Of a DNA stretch of 64,000 bases, positions 8,790-17,250 are shown in pieces. The stretch covers positions 4,024,001-4,088,000 of the forward strand of contig NZ_CP114036.1 of NCBI RefSeq assembly GCF_026898115.1. Reading direction: 5' to 3'. Position 1 is the stretch's first letter. Each line of letters opens with the position of its first letter. The stretch is from Streptomyces sp. S465 (lineage in GTDB: Bacteria > Actinomycetota > Actinomycetes > Streptomycetales > Streptomycetaceae). The position numbers were made by a program, and so were the translations under genes. The notes under the pieces are model-generated. The model searched no databases, had not been told where the DNA came from, and saw nothing but the letters and a program-made list of their open reading frames with translations.

Positions 8790-9611
8790 GTGAACGCATC
8801 AGTTACTTGGGACAACCAGGACGACCCGCACGCCGCGGCCGACGCCGCCGCCACCCGCCTGCGCGAGCTGACCGGCGCGGATACCCATGACGTCGCCCTG
8901 GTCCTGGGCTCCGGCTGGGTACCCGCCACCGACGCTCTCGGGACACCTGAGCACGAGTTCCCCGTCACCGAGCTGCCCGCCTTCCCGCCGCCCGCCGTCG
9001 AGGGCCACGCGGGCCGGATCCGCTCGTACCGGATCAACGACAAGCGGGCGATGGTCTTCCTCGGCCGTACGCACTACTACGAGGGCCGCGGTGTCGCCGC
9101 CGTCGCGCACGGTGTCCGCACCGCCGTCGCCGCCGGCTGCAAGACCATCGTCCTCACCAATGGCTGCGGCGGCCTCCGCGTGGGCATGCACCCCGGCCAG
9201 CCGGTACTGATCAGCGACCACATAAACCTCACGGCCACCTCCCCGATCGTGGGCGCCAACTTCGTCGACCTCACCGACCTCTACTCACCGCGGCTGCGCG
9301 CCCTGTGCCGGCAGGTCGACCCGACCCTGGAGGAGGGCGTCTACGCCCAGTTCCCCGGGCCGCACTACGAGACTCCCGCCGAGATCAACATGGCCCGCAC
9401 GCTGGGGGCCGACCTGGTGGGGATGTCCACCGCCCTGGAGGCGATCGCGGCGCGGGAGGCGGGCGCGGAGGTCCTCGGCATCTCCCTGGTCACCAACCTG
9501 GCGGCCGGCATGACCGGCGAACCCCTCAACCACGAGGAGGTCCTCCAGGCCGGCCGCGACTCCGCCTCCCGCATGGGCAGCCTGCTCGCCCAGGTCCTCG
9601 ACCGCCTATGA
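8790..9611 (+). CDS. purine-nucleoside phosphorylase (trimeric, PNP/MTAP family)
   Basis: The 273-residue cytosolic enzyme cleaves purine (deoxy)nucleosides with phosphate to base and (deoxy)ribose-1-phosphate. VALVLGSGW is the N-terminal phosphate loop, TNGCGGL follows, and VLISDHINLTATSP resembles the PNP/MTAP signature. FPGPHYETPAEINMARTLGADLVGMSTALEAIAA provides the ribose and base contacts. Length fits trimeric PNPs. The GTG at 8790 is 7 nt after a TACCCT box, suggesting leaderless translation; a GTG at 8784 is the alternative. CTACGCGCGTAG sits upstream. In many streptomycetes the phosphomutase gene follows closely; here a 1.6 kb repeat island separates them. Confidence 0.93.
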   Translation: MNASVTWDNQDDPHAAADAAATRLRELTGADTHDVALVLGSGWVPATDALGTPEHEFPVTELPAFPPPAVEGHAGRIRSYRINDKRAMVFLGRTHYYEGRGVAAVAHGVRTAVAAGCKTIVLTNGCGGLRVGMHPGQPVLISDHINLTATSPIVGANFVDLTDLYSPRLRALCRQVDPTLEEGVYAQFPGPHYETPAEINMARTLGADLVGMSTALEAIAAREAGAEVLGISLVTNLAAGMTGEPLNHEEVLQAGRDSASRMGSLLAQVLDRL

Positions 9612-9780
9612 CCTCGCCGGCCGGGCGACCCACTCCGGGGCTGGGACTCCTGCGCGGCGGCGTCACGGCGCATTGCGCGGGTACTCACCCCTCTGCCAAC
9701 TGAACAGCGCAGCGCAGGCGGGCACGGGGCCCCCGGAACCGGGGTTGCCCCGGGGTGCGCGGCCGCTTACGTGGCGGTGC

Positions 9781-9997
9781 CGGGTGCGGGGCCTCCGGGG
9801 CGGGGTCCTGGACCGTATATTTACGGCGCCGACGACAGTTGAGCGTGGGGTGGGCCGGAGATTGGCGCCACAAATACACGTAAGCGTCCAGGACCCCGCC
9901 CCTCCGACCCCGCCCCCTCCCGTCTCGCCGGCGGCCGCCCCCCGGTGGTCCCCGGCGCCGTCCGGTGCCGGGTCCGCCCGGTGGCGCGGGTGCCGGG
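9781..9997 (+). repeat. left arm of a 217-bp inverted repeat
   Basis: Position 9781 pairs with 11110 and 9997 with 10894; I see one mismatch in 217 bp (at 9934). It contains the 106-bp MITE-like element at 9797-9902 and one copy of the GC-rich tandem unit. Such high identity between arms about 900 bp apart implies recent duplication or gene conversion. Confidence 0.85.
9797..9902 (+). mobile_element. 106-bp MITE-like element, copy 1
   Basis: The element is bounded by perfect 17-bp terminal inverted repeats (GGGGCGGGGTCCTGGAC at 9797-9813 and its complement at 9886-9902). The inversion continues inward imperfectly through CGTATATTTAC/GGCGCC to about 35 bp. The centre is AT-richer than the surroundings. 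TCC flanks both ends and could be a 3-bp target duplication. It has no coding capacity. Size and structure fit a miniature inverted-repeat element, but no parent transposon is visible. Confidence 0.55.
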
Positions 9998-10893
9998 GGT
10001 GGGTGCGACCCCGCCCCCTCCCGCCTCGTCGGCGACCACGCCCCGGTGGCCCCCGGCGCCGTCCGGTGCCGGGTCCGCCCGGCGGCGCGGGTGCCGGGGG
10101 CGGGTGCGACCCCGCCCCCTCCCGCCTCGTCGGCGACTCCCCGCCGGTGATCCCGGGCACCTGCCCGGTGGCGGCTTCGTCCGGCGGCGCGGGGTGCGCC
10201 CCCGCACCCACCCGCCTCGTCGGCAACCGCACCCCGTGGTCCCGGGCACCTGTCCGGCCCGGGTACGCCCGGCGGCGCAGGCGCTGGGGGCGCCACCCCG
10301 CACCCACCCGCCTCGTCTCCGGCCCCCGGCGGCGCAGGCGCTGGACGGGACGGGTACGGCCCCGCCGCACCCGTCCGTCGGCGACCCCCCGCCGGTGGCA
10401 TCGGGCACCTGCCGGGTGGCACGGGTACTGGGCGGGGATGGGTCCGATGACGAGCACTCCCCCCGATGGCCCTGCCACGGGCCAGAGCCTGCGAGAGGAG
10501 GACCAGCTACCGCGTCGGGGCACGACCGCCGGCCGGGTCCAGTGCCACTGGCGGAGAGCCGCAGGAGGGCGAGAGGAGCGCCGGACCGCACCCACTCGCG
10601 AAGCTGACGCCATCGGGCAGGCGCTCGTTGCCACCGAGACGCGGACGCCGACGAGACGCGAGAGGACAGCTACCCACCCCCGGCCCGGCACCCACGCCAC
10701 CGAGCGGACCCCACACCGAACAGCACCAGGGACCACCCAGGCACGGACGCCAACGAGACGCGAGAGGCAGGGACGCACCCACCCCCACCCGGCACCCACG
10801 CCACCGAGCAGACCCCACACCGAACAGCACCAGGGACCACCCAGGCGCGGACGCCAACGAGACGGGAGGGAAGCGGGGACCTGCCCACCCCCG

Positions 10894-11110
10894 CCCGGCA
10901 CCCGCGCCACCGGGCGGACCCGGCACCGGACGGCGCCGGGGACCACCGGGGGGCGGTCGCCGGCGAGACGGGAGGGGGCGGGGTCGGAGGGGCGGGGTCC
11001 TGGACGCTTACGTGTATTTGTGGCGCCAATCTCCGGCCCACCCCACGCTCAACTGTCGTCGGCGCCGTAAATATACGGTCCAGGACCCCGCCCCGGAGGC
11101 CCCGCACCCG
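10894..11110 (-). repeat. right arm of the 217-bp inverted repeat
   Basis: Reverse complement of 9781-9997 with a single mismatch. The two arms with their inverted tandem repeats make 9781-11110 a large imperfect palindrome centred near 10445. Confidence 0.85.
10989..11094 (-). mobile_element. 106-bp MITE-like element, copy 2 (inverted)
   Basis: Same element as 9797-9902, identical as far as I can read, in opposite orientation. Its terminal 17-mers lie at 10989-11005 and 11078-11094. Confidence 0.55.
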
Positions 11111-11235
11111 CACCCACCCACACAACCGACCGCGCACCCCAGGGCAACCCCGCCCCCGGGCAACCACCAAGCACCCGCACCCGCACCCGCACCCGCATCC
11201 GCACCCGAAAACGACCACCCCCCAGGAGGCCCCCC

Positions 11236-12933
11236 ATGGCCACGGAGTCCGACCTCATCGCCCAGGCCCGCACATGGCTCGCCGAGGACCCCGACCCCGA
11301 GACCCGCGACGAGCTCAGCAAGCTGCTCCGGGCCAACGCGCTCGACGAGCTCGCCGAACGGTTCTCCGGCACGCTCCAGTTCGGCACCGCCGGTCTGCGC
11401 GGTGAGCTCGGTGCCGGACCCATGCGCATGAACCGCGCCGTCGTCATCCGCGCCGCCGCCGGTCTCGCCGCCTACCTCCGCAAGCAGCGGCAAGCGGGGC
11501 AAGAGCAGCAGGACGGCCTCGTCGTCATCGGGTACGACGCCCGCTACAAGAGCGCCGACTTCGCCCGCGACACCGCCGCCGTCATGATCGGTGCCGGCTT
11601 CCGCGCCGCGCTCCTGCCCCGCCCCCTCCCCACCCCCGTCCTCGCCTTCGCCATCCGCCACCTCGGTGCCGTCGCCGGCATCGAGGTCACCGCGAGCCAC
11701 AACCCGCCCCGCGACAACGGCTACAAGGTCTACCTCGGCGACGGCCGCCAGATCGTCCCGCCCGCCGACGCCGAGATCGCCGCCGAGATCGCCGCCATCG
11801 GCAGCCTGAACGACGTCCCCCGCCCGGACACCGGCTGGGAGACGCTGGGCGACGATGTCCTCGAGGCGTATCTGGCCCGCACCGACGCCGTCCTCACCCC
11901 GGGTTCCCCGCGCAACGCCCGCGTCGTCTACACCCCGCTGCACGGCGTGGGCCGCGAGACGCTCACCGCCGCCTTCGCCCGCGCCGGTTTCCCCGCGCCC
12001 ACCGTGGTCCCCGAGCAGGCCGAGCCCGACCCGGCGTTTCCGACCGTCGCGTTCCCCAACCCGGAGGAGCCGGGCGCGATGGACCTGGCCTTCGCGACGG
12101 CCCGCAAGGCCGCTCCGGACATCATCATCGCCAACGACCCGGACGCCGACCGCTGCGCCGTCGCCGTACCGACGACCACGAATCCCACGGCCCCCACGGA
12201 CGTCGCCAACTGGCGCATGCTCCGGGGGGACGAGGTCGGCGCCCTGCTCGCCACCCACCTCGTCCACAAGCGCGCCCGCGGCGCCGTCGCGACCACGATC
12301 GTCTCCTCGTCGCTGCTCTCCCGGATCGCGGCGGACGCCGAGCTGCCGTACGCCGAGACGCTGACCGGCTTCAAGTGGCTGGCCCGCGTGGACGGGCTGC
12401 GCTACGCCTACGAGGAGGCGCTCGGCTACTGCGTGGACCCGGAGGGCGTACGCGACAAGGACGGCATCACGGCCGCGCTGCTCGTCGCCGAGCTGGTGTC
12501 CGAGCTCAAGGAGCAGGGCCGTACCCTCGGTGACCTGCTGGACGACATCGCGATCGCCCACGGTCTGCACGCCACCGACCAGCTGTCGGTCCGCGTCCAG
12601 GACCTCTCCCTGATCGGCACCGCGATGAAGCGGCTGCGCGAACAGCCGCCCACCGAACTCGCGGGGCTCGCCGTGACCTCGGCGGAGGACCTGTCGCAGG
12701 GGACGGAGACGCTGCCGCCGACGGACGGCCTGCGCTATCAGCTCGCCGGCAACGGAAACGTCCGCGGCGCGCGCGTGATCGTCCGCCCCAGCGGCACCGA
12801 GCCGAAGCTGAAGTGCTACCTGGAAGCGGTCGTCGACGTCCCCTCCGCCGACGCGCTCGCCCCGGCCCGTGCCACGGCGGAGTCGGTCCTGTCCAGCCTC
12901 AAGAAGGACCTCTCGGCCGCGACCGGCATCTGA
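11236..12933 (+). CDS. phospho-sugar mutase (phosphomannomutase/phosphoglucomutase superfamily)
   Basis: The 565-residue alpha-D-phosphohexomutase interconverts sugar 1- and 6-phosphates through a phosphoserine intermediate. TASHNPPRDNGYKVY contains the catalytic Ser, NDPDADRCAVAVP the metal-binding loop, and RPSGTEPKLKCYLE the phosphate-binding C-terminal loop. FGTAGLRGELG near residue 50 is typical of the long PGM2-like branch, which includes phosphopentomutases. Beside purine nucleoside phosphorylase and deoC, a phosphopentomutase role (ribose or deoxyribose 1-P to 5-P) is an attractive inference, since no separate deoB is visible. The start is the ATG at 11236 after AGGAGG. Confidence 0.88.
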   Translation: MATESDLIAQARTWLAEDPDPETRDELSKLLRANALDELAERFSGTLQFGTAGLRGELGAGPMRMNRAVVIRAAAGLAAYLRKQRQAGQEQQDGLVVIGYDARYKSADFARDTAAVMIGAGFRAALLPRPLPTPVLAFAIRHLGAVAGIEVTASHNPPRDNGYKVYLGDGRQIVPPADAEIAAEIAAIGSLNDVPRPDTGWETLGDDVLEAYLARTDAVLTPGSPRNARVVYTPLHGVGRETLTAAFARAGFPAPTVVPEQAEPDPAFPTVAFPNPEEPGAMDLAFATARKAAPDIIIANDPDADRCAVAVPTTTNPTAPTDVANWRMLRGDEVGALLATHLVHKRARGAVATTIVSSSLLSRIAADAELPYAETLTGFKWLARVDGLRYAYEEALGYCVDPEGVRDKDGITAALLVAELVSELKEQGRTLGDLLDDIAIAHGLHATDQLSVRVQDLSLIGTAMKRLREQPPTELAGLAVTSAEDLSQGTETLPPTDGLRYQLAGNGNVRGARVIVRPSGTEPKLKCYLEAVVDVPSADALAPARATAESVLSSLKKDLSAATGI

Positions 12934-12944
12934 GGTCCGGTCCG

Positions 12945-13079
12945 GCGGAGGGCCGGTCCGACCGAGGGCCGGTCCGACCGGAGATCGGTTCGGCCGAGGG
13001 CGGCCGGCGCAGCCGAAGGCCGGTTCAGCCGCAAGCCGGGGCAACCGGAAGCCGGTCCGGCCGAAGGCCGGTTCAGCCG
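12945..13079. repeat. GC-rich minisatellite, about 16-18 bp period
   Basis: Imperfect tandem copies of units such as GGTCCGACCGAGGGCC and CCGAAGGCCGGTTCAGCC fill the gap between the convergent phosphomutase and PH-domain genes, running slightly into the 3' end of the latter. Many units are self-complementary and could fold into hairpins that act as a terminator. Confidence 0.7.
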
Positions 13080-13729
13080 ATCGCCAGCATGACCCCCAGC
13101 AGCACCGCCCCCGCCACCGTCGGCGCGATGACCTCGAACGCCCACCGCACCTCGGGCGCCCCCTGGGCGCCCTCGCGCTGGGCGTTGGTCTCGGCCATCT
13201 CGCGCAGATCGCCGATCGCCGCGTCGGAGGGGGCCCGCCGGTCCTCCTCGGCCCTGCCCGCCGCGACATGGGCGGACGTACTGCCGAAGGGGTCCTCGGA
13301 GGCCGCCCTGGCCTGCTGCCGGGCGGCCCGCTTGCGTTGGCGCAGGGAGACCGGGATGGCCCACAGCTGGTACGTGGCCCCGCCCGCCAGCACCTCGCTG
13401 GTGTAGCCGGCGCGCAGGCCCTCGACCGAGGCCCAGGGCAGCGTGATGGTGCGGAACGGGTTGCGGACGAGCAGCCGGTCCTGCCCCGCGTACACCGCCG
13501 GGCGCACCGTGAAGGCGATCACCACCGGTACCGCGCACAGCAGCCCGGCCAGCGCCAGCCACGGAATCCGCCCCTCGCCCCGGATCATCGCGTCGATGCC
13601 CAGCCAGCCGCCGACCGCGAGCAGCAGCACGCCGCCCGCGATCCCGCCGGTGGAGCGGTAGACCCGGTCCGGGTACGTCTCGGGGGCGGGGGAGGCGGCG
13701 GGGGCTGCGTCGTCGTCCGGGCTCGTCAT
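13073..13729 (-). CDS. membrane protein with PH-like domain
   Basis: The 218-residue protein has an acidic Pro/Ala-rich N-terminus, then two transmembrane helices (GGIAGGVLLLAVGGWLGIDAMI and IPWLALAGLLCAVPVVIAF). A bacterial PH-like beta domain follows around FTVRPAVYAGQDRLLVRNPFRTITLPWASVEGLRAGY, then a charged Arg/Ala-rich segment and a final helix (AFEVIAPTVAGAVLLGVMLAIG). The ATG at 13729 is preferred; the open frame beyond it enters the deoC promoter. It is divergent from deoC across 86 bp. Function is unknown; such proteins are common near this position in Streptomyces. Confidence 0.8.
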   Translation of the reverse strand: MTSPDDDAAPAASPAPETYPDRVYRSTGGIAGGVLLLAVGGWLGIDAMIRGEGRIPWLALAGLLCAVPVVIAFTVRPAVYAGQDRLLVRNPFRTITLPWASVEGLRAGYTSEVLAGGATYQLWAIPVSLRQRKRAARQQARAASEDPFGSTSAHVAAGRAEEDRRAPSDAAIGDLREMAETNAQREGAQGAPEVRWAFEVIAPTVAGAVLLGVMLAIG

Positions 13730-13779
13730 GCGCCCGATTGTGCACCACCCGTCCGGTCCACGGGATTCCGAAGCCGGGG

Positions 13780-13809
13780 GTGACATCCGGCTACGCGCGT
13801 AGATATGCT
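13780..13809 (+). promoter_or_regulatory. deoC promoter with the operator inside the spacer
   Basis: GTGACA (-35, 13780-13785; 5/6 to TTGACA) and TATGCT (-10, 13804-13809) are separated by 18 bp. The perfect palindrome CTACGCGCGTAG (13791-13802) sits inside the spacer, ideal for blocking RNA polymerase. TATGCT ends 6 nt before the GTG at 13816, indicating a leaderless mRNA. Confidence 0.7.
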
Positions 13810-13815
13810 CATCTG

Positions 13816-14817
13816 GTGACCATGCCCACCACAGTTCCCGCATACGGCGAAGAGGCCGCGGAGCGACTCGCGTCGATGGCGGACGTGACCGCGAGCGACA
13901 GCGCCCTGCGCCGCTTTCTGCACGGCCTGCCGGGCGTCGACGCGGTCGGCCTCCAGGCCCGTGCCGCGACCCTCGGCACCCGCTCGATCAAGACCACGGC
14001 GAAGGCGTACGCCATCGACCTGGCGATCTCGATGATCGACCTGACGACCCTGGAGGGCGCGGACACCCCGGGCAAGGTCCGGGCCCTGTGCGCCAAGGGC
14101 CTCAACCCCGACCCCACCGACCGCACCGTCCCCCGGGTCGCTGCGATCTGCGTCTACGGCGACATGGTGGCCACCGCCAAGGAGGCCCTGGGGGGCAGCG
14201 ACATCCAGGTGGCCGCCGTCGCCACGGCCTTCCCCTCCGGCCGGGCCGCGCTGCCGGTCAAGCTGGCCGACACCCGGGAGGCGGTGGCCGCCGGGGCGGA
14301 CGAGATCGACATGGTGATCGACCGCGGCGCCTTCCTCTCCGGCCGCTACCTCGAGGTCTTCGAGGAGATCCGGCAGGTGAAGGACGCCTGTGCCCGCGAG
14401 GACGGCACCGCCGCCCACCTCAAGGTCATCTTCGAGACCGGTGAGCTCCAGACGTACGACAACGTCCGCCGCGCCTCCTGGCTGGCGATGCTCGCGGGCG
14501 CGGACTTCATCAAGACCTCCACCGGCAAGGTGGCCGTCAACGCGACCCCGCCCGTCACCCTCGTCCTGCTGGAGGCGGTGCGCGACTTCCGCGCCGCCAT
14601 CGGTGTGCAGGTGGGCGTGAAGCCCGCGGGCGGCATCCGCACCTCCAAGGACGCCATCAAGTACCTGGTGATGGTCAATGAGACGCTGGGCGAGGAGTGG
14701 CTCTCCCCGCAGTGGTTCCGCTTCGGCGCCTCCAGCCTGCTCAACGATCTGCTGATGCAGCGCCAGAAGCTGAGCACCGGCCGGTACTCCGGTCCCGACT
14801 ACGTGACGGTGGACTGA
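13816..14817 (+). CDS. deoC: deoxyribose-phosphate aldolase
   Basis: The 333-residue class I aldolase splits 2-deoxy-D-ribose 5-phosphate into acetaldehyde and glyceraldehyde 3-phosphate, the last step of deoxynucleoside catabolism. The TIM-barrel core carries KVIFETGEL and DFIKTSTGK, where the Lys forms the Schiff base, and VGVKPAGGIRT with the second conserved Lys. It is longer than E. coli DeoC (about 260) and resembles the long eukaryotic/actinobacterial form. The start is the GTG at 13816, 6 nt after a TATGCT box (leaderless); the ATG at 13822 is the alternative. Two aldehyde dehydrogenase-like genes follow closely, the first 6 bp downstream, and are well placed to oxidise the acetaldehyde. 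Confidence 0.93.
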   Translation: MTMPTTVPAYGEEAAERLASMADVTASDSALRRFLHGLPGVDAVGLQARAATLGTRSIKTTAKAYAIDLAISMIDLTTLEGADTPGKVRALCAKGLNPDPTDRTVPRVAAICVYGDMVATAKEALGGSDIQVAAVATAFPSGRAALPVKLADTREAVAAGADEIDMVIDRGAFLSGRYLEVFEEIRQVKDACAREDGTAAHLKVIFETGELQTYDNVRRASWLAMLAGADFIKTSTGKVAVNATPPVTLVLLEAVRDFRAAIGVQVGVKPAGGIRTSKDAIKYLVMVNETLGEEWLSPQWFRFGASSLLNDLLMQRQKLSTGRYSGPDYVTVD

Positions 14818-14823
14818 TACGCC

Positions 14824-16308
14824 ATGCCAGTTTTCGAGTACGCACCCGCGCCGGAGTCCCGCGCGGTCGTCGACATCGCCCCGTCCTACGGGCTGTTCAT
14901 CGACGGGGAGTTCGGCGAGGCGGGCGACGGCAAGGTCTTCAAGACCCTCTCCCCCTCCTCCGAGGAGGTCCTCTCGGAGGTCGCCCAGGCAGGCGCCGAG
15001 GACGTCGACCGCGCCGTCAAGGCCGCCCGTAAGGCGTTCGCGACCTGGTCCGCGCTCCCGGGTTCGGAGCGCGCCAAGTACCTCTTCCGCATCGCGCGGA
15101 TCATCCAGGAGCGCTCCCGCGAGCTGGCCGTCCTGGAGTCGCTGGACAACGGCAAGCCGATCCGTGAGTCCCGTGACGCCGATCTGCCCCTGGTCGCGGC
15201 CCACTTCTTCTACTACGCGGGCTGGGCCGACAAGCTGGCCTACGCCGGCTACGGACCCGACCCCAGGCCCCTGGGCGTGGCCGGTCAGGTCATCCCCTGG
15301 AACTTCCCGCTCCTGATGCTGGCCTGGAAGGTCGCCCCGGCGCTCGCCACCGGCAATACGGTCGTCCTCAAGCCCGCCGAGACGACGCCCTTGAGCGCCC
15401 TGTTCTTCGCGGACATCTGCCGGCAGGCCGGGCTGCCCAAGGGCGTGGTGAACATCGTCACCGGCGACGGCTCGACCGGCGCCGAGCTGGTCGCCCACCC
15501 CGGGGTCGACAAGGTGGCCTTCACCGGCTCCACGGAGGTCGGCAAGGCCATCGCCCGTTCCGTCGCCGGTACGCGGAAGAAGGTCACCCTGGAGCTCGGC
15601 GGCAAGGCCGCGAACATCGTCTTCGACGACGCCCCCATCGACCAGGCGGTCGAGGGCATCATCGGCGGCATCTTCTTCAACCAGGGCCATGTCTGCTGCG
15701 CGGGCTCCCGCCTGCTGGTCCAGGAGTCCGTCCAGGAGGAGTTGCTGGACGCGCTCAAGCGCCGGATGCGCACCCTGCGGGTGGGCGATCCGCTGGACAA
15801 GAACACCGACATAGGGGCCATCAACTCCGCCGAGCAGCTGGCCCGTATCCGTGCGCTGGCCGACGCGGGCGAGGCCGAGGGGGCCGAGCGCTGGGCGCCG
15901 GAGTGCGAACTGCCCAGCCACGGCTACTGGTTCGCGCCCACCCTCTTCACCGGCGTCACCCAGGCCCACCGGATCGCCCGTGAGGAGATCTTCGGCCCGG
16001 TGCTGTCGGTGCTGACCTTCCGCACCCCCGACGAGGCCGTGGCCAAGGCCAACAACACCCCCTACGGCCTGTCGGCGGGCATCTGGACGGAGAAGGGCTC
16101 GCGCATCCTGGCCATGGCGAACAAGCTGCGGGCCGGTGTGATCTGGTCCAACACCTTCAACAAGTTCGACCCGGCCTCTCCGTTCGGCGGCTACAAGGAG
16201 TCCGGATACGGCCGTGAAGGCGGTCGCCACGGCCTGGAGGCGTACCTCGCCGGAGCAGCCGAACCGACGAGCGAGCGCAGCGAGCGAGAAGGAGAGCGCG
16301 ACCGATGA
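14824..16308 (+). CDS. aldehyde dehydrogenase (catalytic half of an ALDH16-like pair)
   Basis: The 494-residue NAD(P)-dependent dehydrogenase has GQVIPWNFPLLMLAWKVAPAL (Rossmann region), FTGSTEVGKAIA, TLELGGKAANIVFDD with the general-base Glu, and NQGHVCCAGSRL with the nucleophilic Cys, then EEIFGPVLSVLTF. It starts 6 bp after deoC and overlaps the next gene by 4 bp, so the three are translationally linked. Acetaldehyde made by DeoC is the obvious substrate. The CCAG motif and the following non-catalytic paralogue resemble the two-domain ALDH16 family. Confidence 0.9.
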   Translation: MPVFEYAPAPESRAVVDIAPSYGLFIDGEFGEAGDGKVFKTLSPSSEEVLSEVAQAGAEDVDRAVKAARKAFATWSALPGSERAKYLFRIARIIQERSRELAVLESLDNGKPIRESRDADLPLVAAHFFYYAGWADKLAYAGYGPDPRPLGVAGQVIPWNFPLLMLAWKVAPALATGNTVVLKPAETTPLSALFFADICRQAGLPKGVVNIVTGDGSTGAELVAHPGVDKVAFTGSTEVGKAIARSVAGTRKKVTLELGGKAANIVFDDAPIDQAVEGIIGGIFFNQGHVCCAGSRLLVQESVQEELLDALKRRMRTLRVGDPLDKNTDIGAINSAEQLARIRALADAGEAEGAERWAPECELPSHGYWFAPTLFTGVTQAHRIAREEIFGPVLSVLTFRTPDEAVAKANNTPYGLSAGIWTEKGSRILAMANKLRAGVIWSNTFNKFDPASPFGGYKESGYGREGGRHGLEAYLAGAAEPTSERSEREGERDR

Positions 16309-17180
16309 AGCAGTCTGACCGCAACGACCGACTCTCCGTGCTCAAGACCTACAAGCTGTTCGTCGGGGGCAAGTTCCCCCGGTCCGAGAGCGGGCGGGTG
16401 TACGAGGTGACCGACACGAAGGGCCAGTGGCTGGCCAACGCCCCGCTGGCCTCCCGTAAGGACGCCCGGGACGCGGTCGTCGCCGCGCGCAAGGCGTTCG
16501 GCGGCTGGTCCGGGGCCACCGCCTACAACCGGGGCCAGATCCTCTACCGCGTCGCCGAGATGCTCGAGGGCCGCCGGGACCAGTTCATCCACGAGGTGGC
16601 CGAGGGCGAGGGGCTGAGCAGGGCCGGGGCCACCGCCGCCGTGGACGCCGCGATCGACCGCTGGGTCTGGTACGCGGGCTGGTCCGACAAGATCGCCCAG
16701 ATCGCCGGGTCGGCCAATCCCGTGGCCGGGCCGTACTTCAACCTGTCCTCCCCCGAGCCGACCGGCGTGGTCGCGCTCCTGGCGCCCCAGGAATCCTCGT
16801 TTCTCGGCCTGGTGTCGGTGATCGCCCCGGCGATCGTCACCGGGAACACGACCGTGGTCGTCGCCGCCGAGGGCGCCCCGCTGCCCGCGCTCTCCCTCGC
16901 CGAGGTCCTGGCCACCTCCGATCTGCCCGGCGGGGTGGTGAACCTGCTTTCCGGCAGGACCGCGGAGATCGCCGCCCCGCTCGCCGCGCACCAGGACGTC
17001 AACGCGATCGACCTGGCCGGCGCGGATGCGGAGCTGGCGGTGGAGCTGGAGAAGGCCGCCGCGGAGAACCTCAAGCGCGTCCTCCGTCCACAGGCTGTGG
17101 ACTGGGCGGCCGACCCCGGCACCGGCCGTCTCCTCGCCTTCCTGGAGACCAAGACCGTCTGGCATCCGATGGGCGTCTGA
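16305..17180 (+). CDS. truncated aldehyde dehydrogenase-like protein lacking the catalytic Cys domain
   Basis: The 291-residue protein aligns with the N-terminal coenzyme-binding half of aldehyde dehydrogenases (LFVGGKFPRSESGRVYEV near residue 20; VVAARKAFGGWSG; PTGVVALLAPQESSFLGLVSVIAPAIVTGNTTVVV). It lacks the ELGG and QxCC segments, so it cannot be a thiol-dependent dehydrogenase. The reading frame is intact and overlaps the upstream gene by ATGA, which argues against a decayed gene. Together the pair (494 + 291 residues) approximates an ALDH16, whose C-terminal domain is also non-catalytic. A structural or oligomerisation subunit is the best guess. A terminator follows. Confidence 0.8.
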   Translation: MKQSDRNDRLSVLKTYKLFVGGKFPRSESGRVYEVTDTKGQWLANAPLASRKDARDAVVAARKAFGGWSGATAYNRGQILYRVAEMLEGRRDQFIHEVAEGEGLSRAGATAAVDAAIDRWVWYAGWSDKIAQIAGSANPVAGPYFNLSSPEPTGVVALLAPQESSFLGLVSVIAPAIVTGNTTVVVAAEGAPLPALSLAEVLATSDLPGGVVNLLSGRTAEIAAPLAAHQDVNAIDLAGADAELAVELEKAAAENLKRVLRPQAVDWAADPGTGRLLAFLETKTVWHPMGV

Positions 17181-17198
17181 TCGAGCCCCTCCCCGACC

Positions 17199-17242
17199 CT
17201 CGCGGCGTCCGTGGCTTCCGGACATCGCGGGGGTCTTTTTCG
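17199..17242 (+). terminator. rho-independent terminator after the deoC operon
   Basis: A long hairpin pairs GACCCTCGCG with CGCGGGGGTC and, inside it, GTCCG with CGGAC around a TGGCTTC loop, followed directly by TTTTT. A clear T-run is unusual in Streptomyces and makes this a confident factor-independent terminator. Confidence 0.85.
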
Positions 17243-17250
17243 TCGCACAT

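Larger units (their letters stand above)
9612..11235. repeat. 1.6 kb non-coding repeat island between the phosphorylase and phosphomutase genes
   Basis: I recognise no gene here. The outer parts form a 217-bp inverted repeat. The left interior holds about six degenerate tandem copies of a 90-100 bp unit (containing CCGGCGCCGTCCGG and TGCCGGG, from about 9940 to 10440). The right interior holds the same kind of unit in opposite orientation (about 10640-10980, with GGACCACC and GAGACGCGAGAG). Open frames span the region on both strands, but they follow the repeat period, are Arg/Pro/Gly-rich and resemble no family. A short GCACCC/CGCACCCG-rich stretch (about 11100-11205) precedes the phosphomutase gene. 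Confidence 0.8.

Noticed and set aside
9673..11070. Long open frames on both strands through the repeat island
   Set aside because: They follow the repeat period, are almost purely Arg/Pro/Gly/Thr, occur in mirrored form on both strands because of the inverted repeat, and show no family motif or ribosome binding site.
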